From positions 1,674,001 to 1,738,000 of the forward strand of contig NZ_CP110012.1 in NCBI RefSeq assembly GCF_025947365.1: 64,000 nucleotides of DNA, in the 5' to 3' direction. The stretch's first letter is position 1. Each line of letters begins with the position of its first letter. The position numbers were made by a program, and so were the translations under genes. The stretch comes from Flavobacterium sp. N502540 (lineage in GTDB: Bacteria > Bacteroidota > Bacteroidia > Flavobacteriales > Flavobacteriaceae). Positions 1 to 8,400 of the stretch are shown piece by piece. Below the pieces are notes generated by a model. The model searched no databases and was not told the DNA's origin. It worked only from the letters and a program-made list of their open reading frames with translations.

Positions 1-1271
1 AGGCAAAAGCAAAAGCAGATGCTAATTCAATTCAGGTTTTTGCGAATAATTTAGGACAGTTATTATTAGCGCCGCCGTTGGGAGAAAAGCGTATTTTGGC
101 CATAGATCCGGGATTTAGAAGCGGTTGTAAAGTAGTTTGTTTAGATGAAAAAGGAGATTTGTTGTATAACGAAACTATTTATCCTCACGCGCCTCAAAAT
201 GAGGAAACTATGGCAATCAAGAAGATTCGTTCTATGGTAAATGCTTATCAGATTGATGCTATTTCTATTGGAAACGGAACCGCTTCGCGTGAAACGGAGT
301 TTTTCATCAAAAAAATCGCGTTCGACAAACCGTTACAGGTTTTTATTGTTTCTGAGGCAGGAGCGTCGGTATATTCGGCATCAAAAATTGCGAGGGAGGA
401 ATTTCCAAATTATGATGTTACGGTTCGTGGATCGGTTTCTATTGGAAGACGACTTTCAGATCCTTTGGCCGAATTGGTAAAAATTGATCCAAAAGCAATT
501 GGAGTTGGACAATACCAACACGATGTGGATCAGACGAAATTAAAAGAAGAATTAGACAACACGGTAATTCGTTGTGTGAACTCGGTTGGAATCAATATCA
601 ATACGGCGAGTAAACATTTATTGAGTTATGTGAGTGGAATAGGAGAGAAGCTGGCCGAAAATATCGTTCAGTATCGTTCAGAAAATGGTCCATTTGAAGA
701 CCGAAAACAACTTAAAAAAGTGCCTCGTTTAGGAGATAAGGCTTATCAGCAGGGAGCTGCTTTTATTAGAATTACAAATGCTAAAAATCCGCTGGACAAT
801 TCGGCAGTGCACCCTGAGGCGTATCCGGTTGTGGAGAAAATGGCGAAAGATTTAAAACTTTCGGTAAATGAATTAATTGCTAATAAAGAGAAAACAGCCC
901 TTATTAAGGCCGAAAATTATATTACTCCTCAAATTGGGTTATTAACTTTAAAAGATATTATAAAAGAGCTTGAAAAGCCTGGATTAGACCCGAGAAAGTC
1001 GGCTAAGGTTTTTGAGTTTGATGCCAATGTAAAATCGATCAAAGATTTGAAAACCGGAATGATTTTACCGGGAATTGTAAATAACATTACCAATTTTGGC
1101 TGTTTTGTTGATATTGGAATTAAAGAAAGTGGCCTGGTTCACATTTCTCAGCTAAAAGCAGGATTTGTCAGCGATGTAAACGAAGTAGTAAAACTACATC
1201 AGCATGTTGACGTTAAGGTTACTGAGGTTGATGAAGACAGAAAGAGAATTCAGCTGACGATGATACTATAA
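1..1271 (+). CDS. tex: Tex-family RNA-binding transcription accessory protein, 3' part
   Basis: The reading frame is open from base 3, so this is the C-terminal part of a gene that begins outside the window; the TTG at 78 is internal. The visible part starts in the YqgF/RNase H-like domain (LLLAPPLGEKR, then AIDPGFRSGCKV), passes a helix-hairpin-helix pair (NINTASKHLLSYVSGIGEK) and ends in an S1 RNA-binding domain (GIVNNITNFGCFVDIG, SGLVHISQL). Tex proteins are cytoplasmic nucleic-acid-binding factors tied to transcription and are usually about 700-780 residues, so roughly half is missing upstream. The gene faces tatA across a shared hairpin terminator. Confidence 0.93.
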   Translation, partial: AKAKADANSIQVFANNLGQLLLAPPLGEKRILAIDPGFRSGCKVVCLDEKGDLLYNETIYPHAPQNEETMAIKKIRSMVNAYQIDAISIGNGTASRETEFFIKKIAFDKPLQVFIVSEAGASVYSASKIAREEFPNYDVTVRGSVSIGRRLSDPLAELVKIDPKAIGVGQYQHDVDQTKLKEELDNTVIRCVNSVGININTASKHLLSYVSGIGEKLAENIVQYRSENGPFEDRKQLKKVPRLGDKAYQQGAAFIRITNAKNPLDNSAVHPEAYPVVEKMAKDLKLSVNELIANKEKTALIKAENYITPQIGLLTLKDIIKELEKPGLDPRKSAKVFEFDANVKSIKDLKTGMILPGIVNNITNFGCFVDIGIKESGLVHISQLKAGFVSDVNEVVKLHQHVDVKVTEVDEDRKRIQLTMIL

Positions 1272-1285
1272 AAAAGGAAATAAAA

Positions 1286-1327
1286 AAATCCCAAATTACA
1301 ATCTTATATAATTGTAATTTGGGATTT
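1286..1327. terminator. Bidirectional hairpin terminator between tex and tatA
   Basis: A perfect 17-bp stem (1286-1302 with 1311-1327) closes an 8-nt loop. A-rich sequence on the left and TTT on the right make it usable as an intrinsic terminator for both convergent genes. It starts 15 nt after the tex stop codon. Confidence 0.8.
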
Positions 1328-1345
1328 CTAACAACTCGAAAGTTA

Positions 1346-1528
1346 TTATTTTGTTTCTTCCTCTTCTTTTTTAGCAGCAGGAGCAGATTGATCATCCTTA
1401 GCGGCATTTTTGAATTCTTTAATTCCGCTTCCTAAACCTTTCATTAATTCCGGAATTTTTTTACCTCCAAAAAGTAATATCACAATACCTACTATTACGA
1501 GGATTTCTGTAAGACCTAATCTTCCCAT
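1346..1528 (-). CDS. tatA: Twin-arginine translocase subunit TatA/E
   Basis: A 60-residue protein with one N-terminal membrane helix (about residues 6-21), the Phe-Gly hinge and amphipathic helix ([21 protein letters not shown]), and a charged Glu/Lys-rich tail. This is the TatA/TatE architecture: the subunit polymerises in the inner membrane to form the pore that exports folded proteins with twin-arginine signals. tatC is not beside it here, as is common in Bacteroidota. A TACCTTTG box lies about 45 nt upstream on the same strand. The length is normal for the family. TatA versus TatE cannot be separated. Confidence 0.9.
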   Translation of the reverse strand: MGRLGLTEILVIVGIVILLFGGKKIPELMKGLGSGIKEFKNAAKDDQSAPAAKKEEEETK

Positions 1529-1573
1529 GATTGTATATTTAATGCCGAAGCAAATTGTTTTCTAAATTTTAAG

Positions 1574-1581
1574 CAAAGGTA
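1574..1581 (-). promoter_or_regulatory. Bacteroidota -7 box upstream of tatA
   Basis: Read on the minus strand this is TACCTTTG, matching the TAnnTTTG box of Flavobacterium promoters. A TTG lies 16 nt further upstream (1598-1600), slightly closer than the usual 17-23 nt. The predicted start of transcription would leave a leader of about 40 nt before tatA. Confidence 0.5.
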
Positions 1582-1740
1582 TATAGAAATATACGAACAA
1601 GGAGTCTTTTTAGATTAAAATATTTGTTTGTGACAGCGTTAAATATTTTATAAAATAGTAAAATAAGTGTATTCGTTCATTTTTGTCCCGCAGCAACAAG
1701 ACGATTAATTGTTATATTTGCTCGTAATAAATAACCATAA

Positions 1741-2241
1741 ATGACCAGTAAAAAGTTCAATTTCAGGAAAAGTTTATTCATTAAGAACCGATTGGTGATT
1801 TTGAATGAGGATACTTTTGAAGAAATTTTTTCGTTCAAACTTAATTTAATGAACGTTTTTGTGACGTTTACTTTGGGTGGAATTTTTTTGATTTTAATTA
1901 CTACTTTCATCATTGCTTTTACACCTTTGCGCGAGTTTATTCCGGGGTATTCTTCCTCTGAATTAAAAAAGAATGCGACAGAATTGGCGATAAAATCAGA
2001 TTCATTGGAAACTGCTTTAAAGAAAAATGAGGCTTATATAAAAGGGATTCAAAAGGTTTTAAGAGGAGAATTGGAATATGCAAAATTCAATAAAGATTCT
2101 ATTTTAGCAGAAACTGATGAGCCTTCGGAGGTGGATATGAAAGCTTCGGAAGAAGAAATTAAATTAAGAGAAGAAGTGGCCAAAATGGAGAAGGAGTCGG
2201 GTGAGAAATCCCGAAATAAAAAGAAAAGTGACAAGAATTAA
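1741..2241 (+). CDS. Membrane-anchored coiled-coil protein resembling the stalk of Bacteroidota M23 peptidases, no peptidase domain
   Basis: The 166-residue product has a basic N-terminus, one membrane helix (about residues 36-60) and a long charged helical tail ending in a Lys-rich stretch. From memory, the N-terminal half (NRLVILNEDTFEEIFSFKLN, then PLREFIPGYSS) resembles the anchor of flavobacterial M23 metallopeptidases encoded beside GH3-like genes. Here the frame stops after the coiled coil and the next gene begins 12 nt later, so the Zn-binding LytM part is absent. It may be a natural short form or a truncated relative. A TATATTTG box (1713-1720) lies just upstream. Confidence 0.6.
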   Translation: MTSKKFNFRKSLFIKNRLVILNEDTFEEIFSFKLNLMNVFVTFTLGGIFLILITTFIIAFTPLREFIPGYSSSELKKNATELAIKSDSLETALKKNEAYIKGIQKVLRGELEYAKFNKDSILAETDEPSEVDMKASEEEIKLREEVAKMEKESGEKSRNKKKSDKN

Positions 2242-2252
2242 TACCTCAAACA

Positions 2253-3737
2253 ATGTCTATTAAGTCAGTAGCAGCAAAATTATTTGCCAGCACCATATAT
2301 TATCAAACCAAAGCCTGGGCCAACAAACCGGTCGAAACCCAACAAGCTGTATTTAAGAGTTTAATACACAGTGCCAAAGAAACCCAGTTTGGAGAAGATC
2401 ATCATTTTGATAAGATAAAAACAGTTCATGATTTTAGAAAACGTGTACCTGTTCGGGATTATGAAGATTTAAAGCCCTACATCGATAAGGTGAGGATGGG
2501 GGAAAAAAACATTCTTTGGAAAGGAAAACCGCTTTATTTTGCTAAAACTTCGGGGACAACTTCCGGAGCCAAATACATTCCGCTTACCAAAGAGTCGATG
2601 CCTTTTCATATTGAAGCATCCAGAAATGCGATTCTGCACTACATTTATGAAACCGGAAATGCTGATTTTGTTGATGGTAAAATGATTTTTCTTCAGGGAA
2701 GTCCCATTTTAATTGAAAAATACGGAATCAAATTTGGAAGATTGTCGGGGATAGGGGCACATTTTGTACCAAAATATCTTCAAAAAAACCGAATGCCATC
2801 CTGGGAAACCAATTGTATTGAAGACTGGGAAACGAAGATTGACGCTATTGTTGAGGAAACGATTGAACAGGATATGACCATTATTTCGGGAATTCCGTCA
2901 TGGGTACAAATGTATTTTGAGCGCTTACAGGAAAAAAGCGGAGGTAAGAAAATCACGGATTTGTTTAAAAACTTTCAATTGTTTATTTACGGAGGTGTGA
3001 ATTACGAGCCGTATCGTGCCAAGTTTGAAAATCTAATGGGCAGAAAGGTAGACAGTATCGAACTGTTTCCCGCTTCAGAAGGCTTTTTCGCGTATCAGGA
3101 TTCTCAAAAAGAAAAAGGGATGCTGCTGTTGCTGAACTCAGGAATTTTTTACGAATTTATCAAAGCAGATGAGTTTTTTGAACCAAATCCAAAATGTCTG
3201 ACCATTGGAGAAGTAGAGACAGGTGTTAACTATGCTTTGATTATTTCAACAAATGCTGGGCTCTGGCGTTATAATATTGGAGATACAGTACAATTTACTT
3301 CTTTATTTCCACATAAAGTTATTGTTTCGGGCCGAATCAAACACTTTATTTCAGCTTTTGGAGAACATGTGATTGCAAACGAGGTCGAAAATGCAATGAA
3401 AGAAGCCACACAAGGAACTAAAGTTGTAATTAACGAGTTTACAGTTGCTCCTCAAATAAACCCTTCAAATGGATTACCGTATCATGAATGGCTGATTGAA
3501 TTTGAAACAGAACCGGAAAATATGGACGTTTTTGCAGAAGCAATTGATAGTTCAATGCGAAAACAAAATATCTATTACGATGATTTGATTACCGGAAATG
3601 TTTTGCGTAAAGTTGTGGTAAGCAAAGTATCAAAAAATGGATTTCAGGAATACATGAAATCGCAGGGAAAATTAGGAGGTCAGAACAAAATACCAAGATT
3701 ATCAAATAATAGAGATATTGCCGATAATTTAAAGTAA
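2253..3737 (+). CDS. GH3-family acyl-acid amido synthetase-like protein
   Basis: A 494-residue member of the GH3 superfamily, named for plant auxin-responsive GH3 enzymes, which adenylate a carboxylic acid and join it to an amino acid. The ATP-binding loop is visible as KTSGTTSGAKYIP (about residues 98-110), and the later motifs LFPASEGFFAYQ, WRYNIGDTVQF and ISAFGEHV match the adenylate-forming core and hinge. Bacterial homologues are usually cytoplasmic and their substrates are mostly unknown. The start is 12 nt after the upstream coiled-coil gene, so the two are probably co-transcribed. The natural substrate cannot be read from the sequence. Confidence 0.88.
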   Translation: MSIKSVAAKLFASTIYYQTKAWANKPVETQQAVFKSLIHSAKETQFGEDHHFDKIKTVHDFRKRVPVRDYEDLKPYIDKVRMGEKNILWKGKPLYFAKTSGTTSGAKYIPLTKESMPFHIEASRNAILHYIYETGNADFVDGKMIFLQGSPILIEKYGIKFGRLSGIGAHFVPKYLQKNRMPSWETNCIEDWETKIDAIVEETIEQDMTIISGIPSWVQMYFERLQEKSGGKKITDLFKNFQLFIYGGVNYEPYRAKFENLMGRKVDSIELFPASEGFFAYQDSQKEKGMLLLLNSGIFYEFIKADEFFEPNPKCLTIGEVETGVNYALIISTNAGLWRYNIGDTVQFTSLFPHKVIVSGRIKHFISAFGEHVIANEVENAMKEATQGTKVVINEFTVAPQINPSNGLPYHEWLIEFETEPENMDVFAEAIDSSMRKQNIYYDDLITGNVLRKVVVSKVSKNGFQEYMKSQGKLGGQNKIPRLSNNRDIADNLK

Positions 3738-3864
3738 GATTATAATGAAACAACAGTTTAGTAACACTAGGGTTTTATGAAACTATAGTTTTAAATTATT
3801 ACTTTCGTTGATTGAAAAATACAAATTACATCTTCTGAAGAAGAAGATTTTAAAATAGAATAGC

Positions 3865-5541
3865 ATGAAAGAAACCAAACATATATCAAGATCAAGAGCT
3901 CAGGAATCATCTGCAGCGATAGAAAAAATGTACATTACAATGCGTCACCTATTCAACCGTGGTTTTTATAAACCAATGGGAGTTTCGGGCGATAGTTTAC
4001 GCGAATCATTATTAGCATTACGTCCGGAGATATACGGAAACATAGGCGAAGAAAAAGTAGAACTTAATGGTCTTTTATACGTAATAGAACGTTTACCAAT
4101 AGGAATCGAGCAATGTCGTTTTATTAATTTAACTTCAGACGAAGGATATTCTAAATCACATTTTCAACCCATTGTTCCTCCAAAAAGAAGAAGAAACTGT
4201 TACCGAATTGATGAGGAGCAAATGAATGTTGAAATCACCCGCGGGCGATCCGATATTTATGATATTCTGACGCATTTGACTTTTATTTTCATAGAATCAC
4301 ATAAAATTAAAAACAGAGTTTTATTAGATGATGGAGGAGAAGTTTCCCGCGATTGGATGAAATTAGAACAAGCTGTATTGCAAACCAAGAAGCTTTCTCA
4401 AATAGAAAAAGAAAAAGCAATTTCGCATGTTGCTAATATTTTGGCAAGAACTTTTGAAGAAGTTTTGGATATTTATGATGCTTTTGGATCAGAGAATGCT
4501 CCTGATCGTTTCCTTCACGTTATTTACTGGTTAGGAAAACTGGCGATTGAAGAAGTAATCGACAATAATAAACGTACCATAACTTTTAGTCCGGTTTTAA
4601 GAGAGCGTTTAGGACACCATATTCACGGCGAAATCTGGGCAACAAACATCAAGGAAGTTCTTAAGGCAAACAATCTGTTAAAACGCCCAATTCATGTGAT
4701 TAGTGCAAATATGCACAGTGTGATGAATTCAATTTTTGCAACACCATTGTTGAAAACAAAATTTAAGGACAAGTCTGATTTCTATATTTACGAAGAATTA
4801 AGTAAATCAGGTGCCAAAGAAATTAGAGGAGTTGTAGAAGAACTGGCATTAAAAAATGGAATGATTTCGCTACCGGATAGCTCCGGAACGAATATCGATG
4901 TTCAGATTTTTGATACGGCTAAAATTGACTGGGCAAAAACGGCTTTTCCAAAGGCAAAACTGGAAGAAGAAAAACCGGTTATCATCGTAATGGATTATGC
5001 GTTTGGAGAACAGGCGTATGAAACGATTGATGAACTTTTGAAACCGTATAAAAAAGATACCTTATTGAACGTAAAATCGGTTTCGATAATGGGTAAAGCC
5101 GGAATTCTGGAAGGTGGAAAAGGAGATATTATGATCCCCACTGCACATATAAATGAAGGAACTGCTGATAATTATTTCTTTGAAAATGAATTAACAGGAG
5201 CTATGTTTGAAGGAAATGATATCGCCGTTTTTGAAGGAGCTATGGTTACCGTTTTAGGAACATCGTTGCAGAACAGAGATTTGTTGAAATTCTTCCATGA
5301 GTCTACCTGGGGTGTAATTGGTCTTGAAATGGAAGGATCTTACTATCAGAAAGCGATACAATCTGCTTCAAAAATCAGAAAAAGTGTACCACATGATATC
5401 AAGGTTCGCTATGCTTATTATGCATCAGATAATCCTTTGGAAACGGGTAGCACATTAGCGTCAGGCGGATTAGGTACAACGGGTGTAAAACCAACGTATT
5501 TGATTACTATTAAAATTTTAGAGCAGATTTTCAACGTATAA
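3865..5541 (+). CDS. DUF6909-like conserved protein with a nucleoside phosphorylase-like C-terminus
   Basis: A 558-residue soluble protein with no signal peptide or membrane helix, recognised as a family conserved in Bacteroidota (I believe DUF6909). The N-terminal half is helical (AAIEKMYITMRHLFNRGFY). The C-terminal third contains GLEMEGSYYQKA (about residues 490-501) and YAYYASDNPL followed by a Gly-rich segment. These are reminiscent of the EMEG and SD motifs of purine nucleoside phosphorylases and 5'-methylthioadenosine nucleosidases. The function is unknown; a nucleoside or nucleotide substrate is an inference. It is followed after 12 nt by the Wzz-like gene. Confidence 0.65.
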   Translation: MKETKHISRSRAQESSAAIEKMYITMRHLFNRGFYKPMGVSGDSLRESLLALRPEIYGNIGEEKVELNGLLYVIERLPIGIEQCRFINLTSDEGYSKSHFQPIVPPKRRRNCYRIDEEQMNVEITRGRSDIYDILTHLTFIFIESHKIKNRVLLDDGGEVSRDWMKLEQAVLQTKKLSQIEKEKAISHVANILARTFEEVLDIYDAFGSENAPDRFLHVIYWLGKLAIEEVIDNNKRTITFSPVLRERLGHHIHGEIWATNIKEVLKANNLLKRPIHVISANMHSVMNSIFATPLLKTKFKDKSDFYIYEELSKSGAKEIRGVVEELALKNGMISLPDSSGTNIDVQIFDTAKIDWAKTAFPKAKLEEEKPVIIVMDYAFGEQAYETIDELLKPYKKDTLLNVKSVSIMGKAGILEGGKGDIMIPTAHINEGTADNYFFENELTGAMFEGNDIAVFEGAMVTVLGTSLQNRDLLKFFHESTWGVIGLEMEGSYYQKAIQSASKIRKSVPHDIKVRYAYYASDNPLETGSTLASGGLGTTGVKPTYLITIKILEQIFNV

Positions 5542-5553
5542 TAAAACTTATAA

Positions 5554-6534
5554 ATGAGTACAAAATCACCCCAAAACCAGGAGGATCAGGAGATTGACTT
5601 AGCCGTAATTTCAAATAAAATCAACCATTTTTTTCAGAGAATCAATACTTCTATTTTTAGGGGTATTCAGTTTTTTGTTCGAAACTGGATTTTGGCAGCA
5701 GTACTCATTTTGTTAGGTTTTTTGGCGGGATGGTATTTCGATGCCAATAGAGAATCGTATGATAATAAAATTATAGTGGCACCAAATTTTGGGAGTGTTG
5801 ATTATTTATATGCAAAAATTGACTTAATTGATGCAAAGATTGCTTCCGGGGATACTGTTTTCTTAAAAAATAGTGTTGGGATTTCAAATCCACAAGTAAT
5901 TTCAAAAATTGAGATTAAACCCATTTCTGATGTTTTTAAATTTGTAGAAGATAAAGAACAAAATTTTGATCTTATAAAATTAATGGCTGAAGATGGTGAT
6001 ATCAATAAAGTCTTAGTAGACAACGTTACAAGTAAAAACTATACTTTTCATACGATTTCTTTTATTTCTAATGAATTAGTAGACGAAAAAGAAGTTATAG
6101 AACCGTTATTAAAATACTTAAATAATTCAGAATATTTTAGTTCGATTCAAAAAATAGGATTCAAGAATTTAGAACAGCAAATTGCTCAAAATGATACCAT
6201 TATTGCTCAGATAGACAATGTTTTGAAGGGATTTTCTAGCACAGTAAAAAATACTGGCAGAAATGATAAATTGGTATATTATAATGAGAATACACAATTA
6301 AATGATATTATTAAAACAAAACAGTATTTGGTTACTGAACAGGGAAAAAATAGGCTAAAATTAGTAAGTTTTGATAAAACGATTAAAGACATTAACGCTA
6401 CTCTAAATATAAAAAATACAAAATCTATTTTCGGAAAGTTAAAATTTATACTGCCTGTTTTATTTATTTTAATCTTCGTTTTTATTTATCTTTTTAAGGC
6501 ATTTTATAAAAAACAATTTCAGAAAAGCCTTTAG
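5554..6534 (+). CDS. Wzz-like two-TM protein, possible polysaccharide chain-length regulator
   Basis: The 326-residue product has a cytoplasmic N-terminus, a membrane helix near residues 47-66, a periplasmic domain of about 220 residues with coiled-coil character, and a second helix near residues 298-316 followed by a short basic tail. This topology is that of polysaccharide co-polymerases, which set O-antigen chain length, and the gene stands directly before a Wzx flippase and Wzy-like proteins. The usual Wzz N-terminal motif and proline-rich segment are not obvious, so the assignment rests on topology and neighbours. No tyrosine-kinase domain is attached. Confidence 0.5.
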   Translation: MSTKSPQNQEDQEIDLAVISNKINHFFQRINTSIFRGIQFFVRNWILAAVLILLGFLAGWYFDANRESYDNKIIVAPNFGSVDYLYAKIDLIDAKIASGDTVFLKNSVGISNPQVISKIEIKPISDVFKFVEDKEQNFDLIKLMAEDGDINKVLVDNVTSKNYTFHTISFISNELVDEKEVIEPLLKYLNNSEYFSSIQKIGFKNLEQQIAQNDTIIAQIDNVLKGFSSTVKNTGRNDKLVYYNENTQLNDIIKTKQYLVTEQGKNRLKLVSFDKTIKDINATLNIKNTKSIFGKLKFILPVLFILIFVFIYLFKAFYKKQFQKSL

Positions 6535-6550
6535 AAATAACACTAAAAAA

Positions 6551-7837
6551 ATGGTTAAAAGTAAATTTTCGGAAACTATTGCCGCAAATAAAAGGCATAT
6601 CAATTCTTCCTTTTTTTTGTTTTCGATTAATTTCGTCAATTTTATTTATCCATTGTTAATTTCTCCAATAATTATTAAAAAATGCGGGCTTGAAGGTTTT
6701 GGATTAGTCATTTTATTTCAGTCTATTTTTATTTTTATTGCTTCAATTACAGATTACGGCTTTAACATTAATGCGACAAGGGAAATTACATTAAATGAGA
6801 GAAATAAAGAATTTGTAAACAGACATTTTTTTACTATAGGTTATACCAAAGCAATTCTATTTATAGTAGCTTTCCTATTTTCACTAGTTATATACACCTT
6901 TCTACCGAAAGCAAATGAGTATTCATTTTTATATTTTTCTTCATTTTCAATATTAATCGGTAGAGCTTTTAATCCATTGTGGATTCTCAGGGCGTTGCAT
7001 AAAATTAAATATTTTTTCTATTTTTTTATACTCTTCAAACTAATAAGTTTTTTAATCATTTACTTTTTTCTAAATGATATAAACAATTTGTTTTTAATAA
7101 ATTTAACTATTGGACTATCTGATTTTTTAACTTGTTTTTTTTCAGTTATTGTTCTGTTTTCTAAAATGAAATGGCATTTTTACAAACCAAATGTTTTGGT
7201 TGTTAAAAATGAAATCACAGCAGGTTTTGCAATTTTTATTCAAGTAATTTCTATAAATGCAAATGCTTATTTGAACCCAATGATTTTGGGGCTATTTGTA
7301 AATGAATATGCACTAGGAATTTACTGTGTAGTTGAAAAAATTATATTACTGGTTAAATTTTGCGGTTCTTTTGTAATTCAAAGTATTTTTCCAAAAGCTT
7401 GTGAATTAGTAGCCAAAAGTCTCTTTGATTATAAACTATTAGCTCAGAAGTTATTTTTATTTTTACTAATTTCAATGATTATTGCTGGAGTATTCTTAAC
7501 TGGTTTTTCAGACCTGATTGTTTCCTATTTTTTAAAGACCAACAGATTAGCGTGTAGTAAATTTTTAATTTACAGTGCCTGGATTCCTTTTGTAGTGGCT
7601 ATAAATATGGTTCCGTATATGACATTTATGGTTTTTAATAAACAAAAAAAAATAACATTTATTATGATATTTTCTGTATTATTGAATGTTGTAGTCAATG
7701 GAATACTATCAAAAAAGTTCGGAATCTATGGTATGGCTACTGGAATTTACGTTACAGAGATGTTTATTTCAATATCTTTATGGATAATTTTAATATTTAA
7801 ATTCCCAAAACTTAATTTTTTTAAAAATGATAAATAA
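6551..7837 (+). CDS. Wzx-type oligosaccharide flippase
   Basis: A 428-residue polytopic inner-membrane protein with about 12-14 hydrophobic segments. The N-terminus (FSINFVNFIYPLLISPIII, then DYGFNINATREI) is typical of polysaccharide-synthesis Wzx proteins, which flip undecaprenyl-linked repeat units to the periplasm. Codon use is strongly AT-rich, as in the whole 6.5-13 kb block. Its 3' end overlaps the following methyltransferase by 11 nt, which suggests translational coupling. A second, unrelated-looking flippase is at 37973-39433. Confidence 0.87.
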   Translation: MVKSKFSETIAANKRHINSSFFLFSINFVNFIYPLLISPIIIKKCGLEGFGLVILFQSIFIFIASITDYGFNINATREITLNERNKEFVNRHFFTIGYTKAILFIVAFLFSLVIYTFLPKANEYSFLYFSSFSILIGRAFNPLWILRALHKIKYFFYFFILFKLISFLIIYFFLNDINNLFLINLTIGLSDFLTCFFSVIVLFSKMKWHFYKPNVLVVKNEITAGFAIFIQVISINANAYLNPMILGLFVNEYALGIYCVVEKIILLVKFCGSFVIQSIFPKACELVAKSLFDYKLLAQKLFLFLLISMIIAGVFLTGFSDLIVSYFLKTNRLACSKFLIYSAWIPFVVAINMVPYMTFMVFNKQKKITFIMIFSVLLNVVVNGILSKKFGIYGMATGIYVTEMFISISLWIILIFKFPKLNFFKNDK

Positions 7838-8360
7838 GCTCAATATTGGCTGTGGAAATGATATTAAAAAAGGATTCGTTAATTTAGATGTTTCGCAATT
7901 ACCTGGTGTTGACGTAGTTTGTGATATCGAAAAGAATAAACTTCCGTTTGAAGATAATTTTTTTGAATATATTTTATGTAATGATGTTTTAGAACATGTA
8001 GAGTATGTAAAGGTTTTAAAAGAAATTCATCGAATTTTAAAACCAGGAGGAATTGTAGAAATTAGAGTTCCCCATTTTACATCCAGTAACAATTTTATAG
8101 ATCCTACACATAAAAAAATGTTTTCATTTAGAACCTTTAGTTTTTTTATTGATAACATTCGATATAAACGTAATTATTATTTTGATTTTAAGTTTAGCGA
8201 AATGTTATATTCAAAAATAACGTTTATGCGCAAAAACCCTTTAAACTGGCCTTTTTTTATTTGGGTGAATATCAATGATACTACTAGAAAAATATATGAA
8301 GAAACATTCTTTCGTAATTTAGCGCCAGCTTATAATGTTGAGGTTAAACTTAAAAAGTAA
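7827..8360 (+). CDS. Class I SAM-dependent methyltransferase of the polysaccharide locus
   Basis: A 177-residue protein with the Methyltransf_11 pattern: LNIGCGNDIKKGFVNLD (motif I plus the acidic residue after strand beta2), CDIEKNKLPFEDNFF, then CNDVLEHV and LKEIHRILKPGG. It is short, lacking a long C-terminal substrate domain. Its position between the flippase and a Wzy-like gene suggests that it methylates a sugar residue of the glycan. The start overlaps wzx by 11 nt. The acceptor is unknown. Confidence 0.85.
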   Translation: MINKLNIGCGNDIKKGFVNLDVSQLPGVDVVCDIEKNKLPFEDNFFEYILCNDVLEHVEYVKVLKEIHRILKPGGIVEIRVPHFTSSNNFIDPTHKKMFSFRTFSFFIDNIRYKRNYYFDFKFSEMLYSKITFMRKNPLNWPFFIWVNINDTTRKIYEETFFRNLAPAYNVEVKLKK

Positions 8361-8400
8361 AAAAACAGGTATTCAATTTATAAATCGATTTTAGTAGAAA

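Noticed and set aside
78..80. TTG at 78 as the start of the tex gene
   Set aside because: The frame is open to the window edge with typical Tex sequence upstream (VFANNLGQLLLAPP), so the gene starts outside the window.
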